A program made the translations under genes and the position numbers. A stretch of 64,000 nt of DNA, taken from positions 1-64,000 of the forward strand of contig NZ_MJGO01000034.1 in NCBI RefSeq assembly GCF_001864895.1, in the 5' to 3' direction. Positions 35,636 to 43,543 of this stretch are shown piece by piece (the stretch's first letter is position 1; the number at the start of each line of letters is the position of its first letter). Under the pieces are notes generated by a model. The model was not told the origin of the DNA. It saw only the letters and a list, made by a program, of their open reading frames with translations, and searched no databases. The stretch comes from Curtobacterium sp. MCBA15_009. GTDB taxonomy: Bacteria; Actinomycetota; Actinomycetes; Actinomycetales; Microbacteriaceae.

Positions 35636-36505
35636 ATGGCGAACCTCAACCGCATCATCGGCATGGCCGGCAAGGTCATCGACAAGCAGCTGCAGAAGCG
35701 CGGGAACGGCGGGCACGGCGCACCCGGCGCCGGCTCGGGGCGTGGGGGGACCGACTGGCGCGACGTCGTCCGGAGCGCCGCGGACCGGCTGACCGGCGAC
35801 GAGCGCGACCGGCAGGCGCAGCGGCCGGCGGACCCGTTCGGGCAGCAGCAGCACGGGCAGCAGCAGTCCGGGCAGCGGCCGGTCGCGCAGCCGCGGCGGG
35901 GACCGGCCGACCCGGACGCCGTCGCGATCGCCAAGTACGACTACCTGCTCCGCACCGCCCCGCCGGAGCAGCTCGAGCAGGTCCACCACGACGCCTTCGC
36001 GCGGCTGACCCCCGCGCAGCGGCAGCAGATCCGGGACCGGCTGAACTCCGAGCTCCCGCCGCACGAGCACCTGCGTGACGACTCCGCCGGTGGCATGGCC
36101 CGGGCGATGACCCGCGGCGAGGTCGCCCAGCCGGGGTTGGTCCGCCGTGTCCTCGGTGGCGGATCGGCCGGGGGCGGCCGCGGCGGCCGCGGCGGCGCGT
36201 TCGTCGGCGGCGCGGCGGTCGGCGCCGGGGCGATGGCGCTCGGTGGCCTCGGGGCCGCCGTAGCGGGCGGTGCCGTGCTGAGCGCTGCAGCGAGGCCGGT
36301 GCTCGCCCAAGCCGCGGACCTCGGCGTCGACTTCGACGGCATCGCGTCCGGCCTCGGCGACCTCGGTGCCGCGGACCTCGGTGCCGCGGACCTCGGTGGC
36401 GCGTTCGAGGGGGTCGCCGGCGAGGGCGAGCAGCTCCTCGGCGGGTTCGGCGAGCAGGCGTCGGACCTCGGCAACGACTTCCTCGGCGGCCTGTTCGACC
36501 GCTGA
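35636..36505 (+). CDS. Conserved hypothetical protein with Gly/Ala-rich C-terminal half
   Basis: A 289-residue protein. Residues 1-85 are basic and Gln/Pro-rich; residues about 95-140 form a helical domain (KYDYLLRTAPPEQLEQVHHDAFARLTPAQRQQIRDRL); residues 170-230 are Gly/Ala-rich with one likely hydrophobic segment; the end has Asp-Leu-Gly repeats (LGAADLGAADLGG). Similar actinobacterial proteins are sometimes labelled cation-transporting ATPase, but no ATPase motif is visible. The ATG follows CAAAGG. Function unknown. Confidence 0.7.
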   Translation: MANLNRIIGMAGKVIDKQLQKRGNGGHGAPGAGSGRGGTDWRDVVRSAADRLTGDERDRQAQRPADPFGQQQHGQQQSGQRPVAQPRRGPADPDAVAIAKYDYLLRTAPPEQLEQVHHDAFARLTPAQRQQIRDRLNSELPPHEHLRDDSAGGMARAMTRGEVAQPGLVRRVLGGGSAGGGRGGRGGAFVGGAAVGAGAMALGGLGAAVAGGAVLSAAARPVLAQAADLGVDFDGIASGLGDLGAADLGAADLGGAFEGVAGEGEQLLGGFGEQASDLGNDFLGGLFDR

Positions 36506-36625
36506 GCGAGCCGCACCGGTCGTCCGGACCACGGCCGGGGCCGCGCGTCGTGGCACCACCACGGGGGCGTGTGCGCCGACCGGTCGCCCCCGTAGTGTCG
36601 TCGACGGCAACGGAGGGGGAGCACA

Positions 36626-37150
36626 GTGACGCTGCCGATCGCCGGGTGGTACCCGGACCCGCAGGACCCGCAGCGCACGCGGTGGTGGGACGGTACCCGT
36701 TGGGGTGCCCAGGCGCCCGCGCCGGTCGTCCCGGTCCCGCCGCCGACCCCGGTGGTGACCGCACCCGCCCCGGCCTGGACCCCCGCGCCCGTGTGGGAGC
36801 AGGCACCGCGGCCGCCGGCGCCGTCCGCGTACCGGTCCGTCCCGATCGCTGCGGCCGCACCGGTCCTCACCGGGCGCAAGGCCCGGATCGCGAAGGACCG
36901 CGCGACCCGTGCGATCAACCCGTACGGCTACGCCGGCCTCGTCCTCGCGCTCCTCGCCTTCATCGTGAACGTGTTCGCGATCCCCGGGATCCTCGGCCTC
37001 GTCTTCGGCGCGATCGGCCTGGCCCGTGCCGGCCAGCTCACCGGTCAGCGGATCACCGGCTTCGGGGTCTCACTCGCCGCGATCATCCTCGGGCTCGTGG
37101 CGTCGGTGTTCTTCGCCGTCCGCATGGCGCAGGTGGCCGCGCTGCTGTGA
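36626..37150 (+). CDS. Membrane protein with DUF2510 and DUF4190-like domains
   Basis: A 174-residue protein. Residues 5-27 match the DUF2510 motif (AGWYPDPQDPQRTRWWDGTRW), a Pro/Ala-rich linker follows, and two membrane helices near residues 107-130 and 145-170 resemble DUF4190. Such proteins are common actinobacterial envelope proteins of unknown role. The GTG start follows GGAGGGGGAG. Confidence 0.75.
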   Translation: MTLPIAGWYPDPQDPQRTRWWDGTRWGAQAPAPVVPVPPPTPVVTAPAPAWTPAPVWEQAPRPPAPSAYRSVPIAAAAPVLTGRKARIAKDRATRAINPYGYAGLVLALLAFIVNVFAIPGILGLVFGAIGLARAGQLTGQRITGFGVSLAAIILGLVASVFFAVRMAQVAALL

Positions 37151-37184
37151 CGGGCGGGAGCGGCGCAGGACACCCGCGTCGGTC

Positions 37185-38141
37185 TCACTCTCGGGCGCTC
37201 ATCGCGTCGCCGACCGTGCTCCGGTAGTACAGCACCGCGCGCCCGTAGCGCGTCCGGTTGAGCAGGCCACCCCGTTCCATCACGCGCAGGTGCTGGTTGA
37301 CGGCCGAGGTCGACACCCCGAAGCGCACCGCGAGGTCGGTCGACGACGCCGGTTCGCCCAGGGCGTCGAGCAGCGCCGCCCGGGTCGCACCGAGCAGGTC
37401 GCGGACGGCGCCGGCGTCCGGGTGCGGGGACGTCGACCACATCGCGCCCTGTCCCCGCGCCGGGTACATCACGGTCGGGGGCTGGTCGTCGTCGATCGGC
37501 ACCGACGCCCGGACGACGAAGACCGACGGCACGAGCGTGAGCCCCTCGCCGGCGACCGGTCGGTCCCGCGCGATCGGACTGCTCAGGCGGACGTCGAGCA
37601 GCCGGCCGTCGTACCGGACGGCGTCGGACAACCCGCCGAGCACCGCCCCGATGCCGGCGTGTGCGGCGGTCCGGGCCCGGTGCGTGATGTCGGACTGCAT
37701 GACGGCGCGCATGCGCGGCCAGTACGGGGCGAAGCAGAGCTCCCACGTCGTCGCGAGCGCCTGCTGCAGGCGGCCGACCACGGCATCGTGCCGACCGGTG
37801 AACACCGCCGGCACCGTCCCGTGCACGCGTTCCAAGTCGGCGTGCAGGCGCCCGCGGGTGATCCGGCCGAGCGCCGCGAGCTCGTCGTCGATCGAGGTCA
37901 GGGCCGACGCCGGACGAGGGTTGACGAAGTCCGCGACCCAGCGCCGGTCGTCGACCAGGCCGAGCAGGACCTCGTGGTCGAGCAGGGGCCGCACGGCGGC
38001 GATCCGGTCGAGCCACGGACGTTGCAGCGGGTACCGGTCCGGCGCACGGAAGGCACGGAGCCCGAGCCCGAGCTCGGACAACGGCGAGATGCCGAACCGG
38101 ATCGACGAGACGTCGGCGGGTTCCAGGCGGTACCGGATCAT
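37185..38141 (-). CDS. ArsR-family (winged-helix) transcriptional regulator
   Basis: A 318-residue protein. Residues 1-230 form an uncharacterised effector-like domain of the DUF5937 type, and the C-terminal 75 residues are a winged helix (ASSTDLAVRFGVSTSAVNQHLRVMERGGLLNRTRYGRAVLYY). ATG at 38141 gives the conserved start MIRYRLEPADV. It is divergent from an MFS gene with 56 bases between, so it may control that transporter. Ligand unknown; no metal-binding cysteines are seen. Confidence 0.82.
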   Translation of the reverse strand: MIRYRLEPADVSSIRFGISPLSELGLGLRAFRAPDRYPLQRPWLDRIAAVRPLLDHEVLLGLVDDRRWVADFVNPRPASALTSIDDELAALGRITRGRLHADLERVHGTVPAVFTGRHDAVVGRLQQALATTWELCFAPYWPRMRAVMQSDITHRARTAAHAGIGAVLGGLSDAVRYDGRLLDVRLSSPIARDRPVAGEGLTLVPSVFVVRASVPIDDDQPPTVMYPARGQGAMWSTSPHPDAGAVRDLLGATRAALLDALGEPASSTDLAVRFGVSTSAVNQHLRVMERGGLLNRTRYGRAVLYYRSTVGDAMSARE

Positions 38142-38197
38142 GAAGCCCCACGCTACATCGGTTGTCGCGGGTCGACGGGTGCTGGGAGAACTGGACC

Positions 38198-39496
38198 GTG
38201 AGCAGCGCCACCGAACCACTCGTCCCGATCCGCACCCTGGTCCGGCAGGATGCCACCCTGCGACGGCTGCTCATCGTGACGCTCGTCGACACCCTCGGCC
38301 GCGGCGCCTTCTTCACCCTCACAACGCTCTACCTGACGACCGTCGTGGGGATCGCGCCGGTCGCGGTCGGCCTCGGACTGACGGTCGCCGGAGCGGTCGG
38401 GGTGGCCGCCTCGCTCGTCTTCGGGCACCTGGCCGACCGGTTCAGCTCGCGGCGGATGCTCGTGTGGCTGCACCTCGTGCAGGGCCTCGCACTCGTCGGC
38501 TACGTCCTCGTGCACGACCTGCCGACCCTGGTGCTCACCGCCTCGATCGCCCTGTTCGCACAGCAGGGCGGCAGCTCGGTCCGGTCGGCGGCGGTCGGCC
38601 GGGCCTTCCCGGGTGCGGAGCGCGTCCGGGTGCGCGCGACGATGCGCACCGTGACGAACATCGGCATCGGCGTCGGCACGGCGGTGGCGGCGATCCCGTT
38701 GGCGATCGGCACGGGTGAGGCGTACCGGGTGTCGATGGTCGCCGCGGGCGTGCTCTTCGTCACGTCGGCGTTCCTGGTGCTCGGCCTGCCCGCGTCCCGG
38801 ACGGACGCGGCACCCGCCGGCCGCACCGACACGGGCACGATCGTGGTGCAGCCGCTCGACGGACGCAGCCCCTACCGCGACGTGCGCTTCCTGGTCGTCA
38901 CCGCCCTGACCGGGGTGTTCGGCATCCAGTTCGGCCTGTTCGAGGTCGCCGTCCCGCTCTGGGTCGTCCAGCACACCGTCGCACCGGACGTGCTCGTGTC
39001 GCCGCTGCTGCTCGTGAACACCGTCGCGGTCGTGCTCCTGCAGGTCCGGATGAGCCGTGGGACGGACAGCGTCGCCGGGGCCGGTCGTGTGATGCGTCAC
39101 GCCGGGTGGCTGATGGCGCTCGCCTGCCTGCTCTGGGCGGCGGCCGGGTGGGTGCACGGCGACGACTGGCGGCCGGTCGCGATCGCAGCGGGTGTCCTCG
39201 TGCTCGCGGCGGTCGTGCACTCGCTGGCCGAGATCACGTCGAGCGCCGCCGGGTGGGCGCTGAGCTTCGAGCTCGCGCCCGCCGACCGCGTCGGTGCGTA
39301 CCAGGGCGTCTACGGCACGGGCTACGCGCTCGGGGCGATGGTCGCCCCGACGGTCGTCACGGTCACGGCGATCGACCTCGGGACGCCGGGGTGGGCGGTG
39401 CTCGCGGTCGGCTTCCTCGCCGCGGCGCTCGGCATCACCGCGGTCGCGCGGCGCGCAGCTCGTGCCGACGCTGTCCACGTCGACCCCGTCGGCTGA
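38198..39496 (+). CDS. MFS transporter (12-helix type)
   Basis: A 432-residue major facilitator with about twelve predicted membrane helices. The motif-A loop between helices 2 and 3 is FGHLADRFSSRRML. GTG at 38198 follows GGGAGAA. Its divergent neighbour is an ArsR-type regulator, an arrangement common for drug exporters. Substrate is unknown. Confidence 0.87.
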   Translation: MSSATEPLVPIRTLVRQDATLRRLLIVTLVDTLGRGAFFTLTTLYLTTVVGIAPVAVGLGLTVAGAVGVAASLVFGHLADRFSSRRMLVWLHLVQGLALVGYVLVHDLPTLVLTASIALFAQQGGSSVRSAAVGRAFPGAERVRVRATMRTVTNIGIGVGTAVAAIPLAIGTGEAYRVSMVAAGVLFVTSAFLVLGLPASRTDAAPAGRTDTGTIVVQPLDGRSPYRDVRFLVVTALTGVFGIQFGLFEVAVPLWVVQHTVAPDVLVSPLLLVNTVAVVLLQVRMSRGTDSVAGAGRVMRHAGWLMALACLLWAAAGWVHGDDWRPVAIAAGVLVLAAVVHSLAEITSSAAGWALSFELAPADRVGAYQGVYGTGYALGAMVAPTVVTVTAIDLGTPGWAVLAVGFLAAALGITAVARRAARADAVHVDPVG

Positions 39497-39508
39497 GCGG
39501 GAGAGGCC

Positions 39509-39994
39509 TCAGCGACGCTCCTGAGCCGGGCGGGACCCGGCCTGCACGAGCCGGTAGGACGCACCGTCGGCGGTCCGCTCGAGCACACCGAGGTCGACGG
39601 CGTCGCGGCGGACGAGTGCGACGTCCTCGGCGACCATCGCGATCGCGGCGTTCAGCACCGGCTCCGGCACGGCGCGTGCGGGTCCGAGTCGGGCGAACAC
39701 GAGCTCGACGATCCGGATCGACAGCGAGTGCCGCTCGTCGGCCCGCAGCGGCATCCGGCCGATCCGGTCGAACTCGAGCAGCGCCGCAGGCCCCTGCAGG
39801 TCGCGCAGGTCCTGCGCCGTCCGGCCGAGCGCGGCACCGTCCGGGCCGTCCTCGCCCAACCAGTCGAAGGCCGCGATCGCGGCGCGGGTCCGGTCGTCGA
39901 GTTCCGCGCCCCCGACCACCGCGGCGCGCAGCGTCGGGCTCGCCAGGACCGCGACGGCCTGCCGGGCCCGGGCGAGCGACCCGGCGGCGTCCAT
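39509..39994 (-). CDS. Hypothetical protein, DUF2087-like C-terminus
   Basis: A 161-residue soluble protein. The C-terminal half (EPVLNAAIAMVAEDVALVRRDAVDLGVLER) resembles the DUF2087 winged-helix-like pattern seen in some regulators. Its ATG overlaps the stop of the upstream acetyltransferase gene by one base step (ATGA), so the two are coupled. No specific role can be assigned. Confidence 0.65.
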   Translation of the reverse strand: MDAAGSLARARQAVAVLASPTLRAAVVGGAELDDRTRAAIAAFDWLGEDGPDGAALGRTAQDLRDLQGPAALLEFDRIGRMPLRADERHSLSIRIVELVFARLGPARAVPEPVLNAAIAMVAEDVALVRRDAVDLGVLERTADGASYRLVQAGSRPAQERR

Positions 39995-41316
39995 CAGAAG
40001 TACGTGATCCCGTGCGGCGTGCGCGGCGGGGTGAGCATCGCGCGGAGCAACTGGACCGCCGCGGGGTCGGCGGCCTGCACGAGACCGGCGGCCGCGAGCG
40101 TGACGGGGGAGACCGACCCGATGAGCAGCGCGCCGAGCTCGGCGACGTCGAGCCGGACGTCGGCCGCGGCCACGTCGACGTCGTCGGCCAGGCGCGTGAC
40201 GGATCCCGTGCCCGACGTCACGTCGAGGCGGTACGTGCCGGTGGTGAAGCCGAGCGCGTCGCTGACCCCGAGGGTGAGCGAGCCGTCGACGGCGAACGGT
40301 CGCGACGCGAGCACCGCCGCCACGTCGAGCACGCGGAGCCAGACGTGGTCCTCCTCGTGGTCGACGTCGTACGCGCGGTTGTCCCCGAGGGCGGCGACGA
40401 TCGGGTCGTCGAGGCGCGACCGGTTGTACCGGACGACGTCGTTCAGGTCGACGGAGAGCAGGAACTCCCACAGCGCGGTGTACGCCCGGTCGTCCGTGTA
40501 CACGAGGTCGACGACCTCGACCGTGGTGTCGGCGCCGCGTTCCTCCTTCACGCGCCAGGTGACGTAGCCGTCGAGCTCGTCGGAGCCCTCGGCCCGGTGC
40601 ACCGCGGCCCGGACGTCGTGCACCGGCTTGCCGTCCTGCCCGCGCAGCCCGAACACGATCGGCCAGGTGCTGCGGTTGCGGACCATCGAGCCCGGCGTGC
40701 GCGCGTGGAAGCGGTCGAACAGCTCGCGGCCGGGGCCGTCGGCGAGCCACTCGGGCGTGACGACGGCGACGGAGCCGGTCGCGGGGACGAGCAGGGGCAG
40801 GGCGCGCTCGCGGCGGACGTGCACGGCGCGCTCGCGGATCGCACTGCCGAAGCCGAAGCGGCGGTAGATGGTGCCCTCGGACGCGGTGAGGGACGCCACC
40901 GCGTAGCCCTCGGCGGCGCCGCGCTCGAGCGCGTGCGTCATCATCCGGCGCAGGATGCCGCGGCGGCGCTCGGTCGGGCGGACGGTCACGGCGGAGATCG
41001 CCTGCGTCTCGACCGACGAGCCGTCGCCCCAGCTCAGGGCCTTGGGGAACCACGTGAAGGTGCCGGCCGGCCAGGTCTCGTCCACGGAGCCGGGGAAGGG
41101 CTCGCGCACGTACACGCCGAGGAAGGTCTCCCCGTCGGCGATGAAGTCCGCTGCCATGCGCGCCGCGCCCTCGGCGTCGGGGTGCGCTTCGTGGAAGCCG
41201 AGCCCGACGGCGCGCATCCACGCTTCCGTCTCGGCGGTCGGCGCCCCCTGGTCGTCGGTGCTCGGCGCGAACTCGCGCAGGTCGTAGCGGTCGTCGAATG
41301 CGTCGTTGCTGGCCAC
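39994..41316 (-). CDS. Eis-like GNAT N-acetyltransferase
   Basis: A 440-residue protein with the three-part Eis layout: an N-terminal GNAT domain with acetyl-CoA motif AVTVRPTERRRGILRRMM, a second GNAT-like fold, and a C-terminal SCP2-like domain. It ends in Phe, whose carboxylate acts as a catalytic group in Eis enzymes. Mycobacterial Eis acetylates aminoglycosides and proteins; the substrate here is unknown. It is cotranscribed with the DUF2087-like gene and divergent from a GntR operon. Confidence 0.88.
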   Translation of the reverse strand: MASNDAFDDRYDLREFAPSTDDQGAPTAETEAWMRAVGLGFHEAHPDAEGAARMAADFIADGETFLGVYVREPFPGSVDETWPAGTFTWFPKALSWGDGSSVETQAISAVTVRPTERRRGILRRMMTHALERGAAEGYAVASLTASEGTIYRRFGFGSAIRERAVHVRRERALPLLVPATGSVAVVTPEWLADGPGRELFDRFHARTPGSMVRNRSTWPIVFGLRGQDGKPVHDVRAAVHRAEGSDELDGYVTWRVKEERGADTTVEVVDLVYTDDRAYTALWEFLLSVDLNDVVRYNRSRLDDPIVAALGDNRAYDVDHEEDHVWLRVLDVAAVLASRPFAVDGSLTLGVSDALGFTTGTYRLDVTSGTGSVTRLADDVDVAAADVRLDVAELGALLIGSVSPVTLAAAGLVQAADPAAVQLLRAMLTPPRTPHGITYF

Positions 41317-41367
41317 GACCCGACCCTACCGGGGTTGACGGCGCGGATGGGTGGTCGTACTGTAATG

Positions 41368-41379
41368 GTGTACATACAC
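41368..41379. promoter_or_regulatory. Candidate GntR (YtrA-type) operator
   Basis: GTGTACATACAC has perfect five-base arms around CA. It sits in a locally AT-richer stretch (actgtaatggtgtacatacacag) 18 bases before the GTG start of the GntR gene, overlapping the probable promoter, as expected for autoregulation. Confidence 0.65.
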
Positions 41380-41396
41380 AGTTGTCAGGGAGGAAC

Positions 41397-41771
41397 GTGC
41401 GGATCATCCTGTCGAGCACCAGTTCGGTGCCGATGTACGAACAGATCAAGACCCAGGTCCGCAACGCCGTGCACGCGGGGGAGCTCACCGAGGGGGCGCT
41501 GCTCCCGTCGCTCCGCCAGCTCGCCCTGGAACTGCGGGTCAGCGTCATCACCGTGACCCGCGCCTACAACGACCTCGTGGCCGAAGGGCTCGTCCGCAAC
41601 GAACACGGACGCGGCTTCGTCGTCCGCGCGGTCGACGCCGACCAGGCCGACAGCGCCCTGGCGGCACGACTCGACACCGCCACCGCGGAACTCGTGTCCG
41701 CGGCCCGGGCGGCCCGCCTCACCATCGACGACATCCGACGGAAGGTCGAAGACGCATGGAAGCAGCACTGA
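41397..41771 (+). CDS. GntR-family regulator, YtrA subfamily
   Basis: A 124-residue GntR factor consisting of a winged helix (PMYEQIKTQVRNAVHAGELTEGALLPSLRQLALELRVSVITVTRAYNDL) and a short C-terminal helical dimer segment. This compact form is the YtrA type, which usually controls ABC exporters in its own operon. GTG at 41397 follows AGGGAGGAAC. The end overlaps the ABC ATPase gene by 16 bases. Confidence 0.9.
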   Translation: MRIILSSTSSVPMYEQIKTQVRNAVHAGELTEGALLPSLRQLALELRVSVITVTRAYNDLVAEGLVRNEHGRGFVVRAVDADQADSALAARLDTATAELVSAARAARLTIDDIRRKVEDAWKQH

Positions 41772-42646
41772 ACGACGACGCCATCAGCATCCGGGGCGTC
41801 CGCAAGCAGCAGGGGACATTCGCACTGCGCGACGTCGACGTCACCGTCCCGACGGGCTTCGTCACCGGCCTCGTCGGCCAGAACGGCGCCGGCAAGACGA
41901 CCCTGGTCAAGTCCGTGCTCGGACTCGTCGGCGTCGACGCGGGGACGATCACCCTGTTCGGCGACGCCGACCCGCTCGACGCCGCCGTCCGGGACCGCAT
42001 CGGCGTCGTGCTCGACCAGGTGACCGCAGCGCCGGAGTGGCGGGTCGGATCCGTCGGCAAGCGCGTCGGGCTCCTGTACCGCCGGTGGGACGAGCGCCTG
42101 TTCCGCGACCTGCTCGACCGGTACGACGTCCCCGTCGGCAACCGCGTCGGCGGGCTCTCCCGCGGTCAGACCGTCAAGCTCTCGCTCGCGATGGCGCTCG
42201 CGCACCACCCGGACCTGCTCGTGCTCGACGAGCCATCGAGCGGACTCGACCCCGTGGCCCGTCGGCACCTCGCCGACACCGTCCGCGAGTTCGTGCTCGA
42301 CCCCGGGCACACGGTGCTCTTCTCCACCCACATCACGGCGGAGCTCGACGACCTCGCCGACCACGTCGTCGTGCTCGACCACGGCGAGGTCGCCTACTCC
42401 GGCGCGCTCGACGACCTGCACGAGCGCTTCGCCGTGGTCCGCGGCGCCGGCGCCTTCCCGGAGGCGGCCCGCCCCGCGACCATCGGGCTCCGGAACGAGC
42501 CGAGCGGCCGGTGGGAGGGGCTCATCCGGGTCGACGACACGGTCGCGTTCGGACCCGAGGTCGTCATCGACCGCGCGACCACCGACGACGTCGTCGTCCA
42601 CTTCGCCGAGCACCGCGAACCGACCCGGAAGGAGCTCGCAGCATGA
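41756..42646 (+). CDS. ABC transporter ATPase (exporter type)
   Basis: A 296-residue ATPase with Walker A GQNGAGKTT, signature LSRGQTVKLSLA and Walker B LLVLDEPSSGLD. It partners the membrane protein encoded next (overlap of four bases). With a YtrA-type regulator in front, it resembles exporters induced by cell-wall stress or peptide antibiotics; the substrate is not shown. Confidence 0.92.
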   Translation: MEAALNDDAISIRGVRKQQGTFALRDVDVTVPTGFVTGLVGQNGAGKTTLVKSVLGLVGVDAGTITLFGDADPLDAAVRDRIGVVLDQVTAAPEWRVGSVGKRVGLLYRRWDERLFRDLLDRYDVPVGNRVGGLSRGQTVKLSLAMALAHHPDLLVLDEPSSGLDPVARRHLADTVREFVLDPGHTVLFSTHITAELDDLADHVVVLDHGEVAYSGALDDLHERFAVVRGAGAFPEAARPATIGLRNEPSGRWEGLIRVDDTVAFGPEVVIDRATTDDVVVHFAEHREPTRKELAA

Positions 42647-43302
42647 GCACCGCACTGGCCCGCTTCACCCGTTTCGACCTCACGACGATCGCCCGCACGC
42701 AGCCGCTCCGCGTGCTCCTGCCGCTCGGGTTCATCATCGTCTTCTCGGTGGTCTTCCCCGTCCCCGGCACGGGCATCGTCATGGGAGCCGCGATCGCCGC
42801 CGTCTCGGCGTCCATCCCGTTCCAGGGCGACGAGCGCGGTCGGCTCGACACCCTCTACGGCATCGCCCCCGTCGGCCGCACGGCGGTCGTGCTCGGGCGG
42901 TACGTCTCGATGGTCGTCTTCGCCGTCGTCGCCCTCGGCGTCGGGGTCGCAGCGACCCTGGCCGTCGCCGCCGTCCGACAGCAGGACGTGGCCTGGCCGT
43001 TCCTCGCGACCATGCTGCTCGTCGGCGCTGGCGCCGTCTTCGTCGCCGTCGCCGTGCAGCTGCCGTGGTTCTTCGCCCTCGGCTACACCCGGGGACGGCC
43101 GATGGTCTACATCCCGATCGCGGTGATCGCCGTCGGCGCCTTCCTGGTCGGTCAGACCGGTCTGATCGGGTCCTCCGGCAGCCCGGCGGACTTCGCGGCC
43201 CCGTCCGGGGCGGTCGCCGTCATCGTGCTCGGGGTCGGCGTGGTGCTGCTCGCCGCCTCGGCGGCCCTCGCGGTGCGGCTCTACCGGCGCCGCCAGCTCT
43301 GA
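42643..43302 (+). CDS. ABC-2 type transporter permease
   Basis: A 219-residue membrane protein with about six predicted helices and no soluble domain. It has the DERGRLDTLYGIAPVGR loop typical of ABC-2 permeases that pair with YtrB-like ATPases. Overlaps the ATPase gene by four bases. It is the last gene of the GntR operon. Confidence 0.85.
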   Translation: MSTALARFTRFDLTTIARTQPLRVLLPLGFIIVFSVVFPVPGTGIVMGAAIAAVSASIPFQGDERGRLDTLYGIAPVGRTAVVLGRYVSMVVFAVVALGVGVAATLAVAAVRQQDVAWPFLATMLLVGAGAVFVAVAVQLPWFFALGYTRGRPMVYIPIAVIAVGAFLVGQTGLIGSSGSPADFAAPSGAVAVIVLGVGVVLLAASAALAVRLYRRRQL

Positions 43303-43320
43303 CCGGCACGACCCGCGGCC

Positions 43321-43476
43321 GTCCGCGCACCGGCGGCAGCCGGGACACGTTCCGTCCCCGTCCGCGCGCCGGCGGCAGTCGGGACACGTTCCGTCCCCGT
43401 CCGCGCACCGGTGGCAGTCGGGACACATTCCGTGCCCGTCCGCGCACCGGTGGCAGTCGCGACGCAGCCCGGGATG
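43321..43476. repeat. 39-bp tandem repeat, four units
   Basis: Units start at 43321, 43360, 43399 and 43438. The first three are nearly identical; the fourth decays after its first half. Each contains GGGAC and GTCCC arms that could form a small stem. The array lies between the ABC permease and the convergent photolyase gene. A read-through reading frame would give a 13-residue repeat, but it has no start or ribosome site. Confidence 0.8.
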
Positions 43477-43543
43477 CAGCCCGGGACACGCCTCTGGACG
43501 CCCCCCGGGCAGGGGGACCCAGCCCCGTCGCGGGCGGGAGCCG

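Noticed and set aside
42394..43428. Minus-strand frame with CPDC/CADG repeats that look like zinc ribbons
   Set aside because: The cysteines come from reading the 39-bp tandem repeat backwards, and the frame then runs antisense to the ABC permease.
43321..43476. CRISPR array
   Set aside because: Units are directly adjacent without unique spacers, and no cas genes are present.
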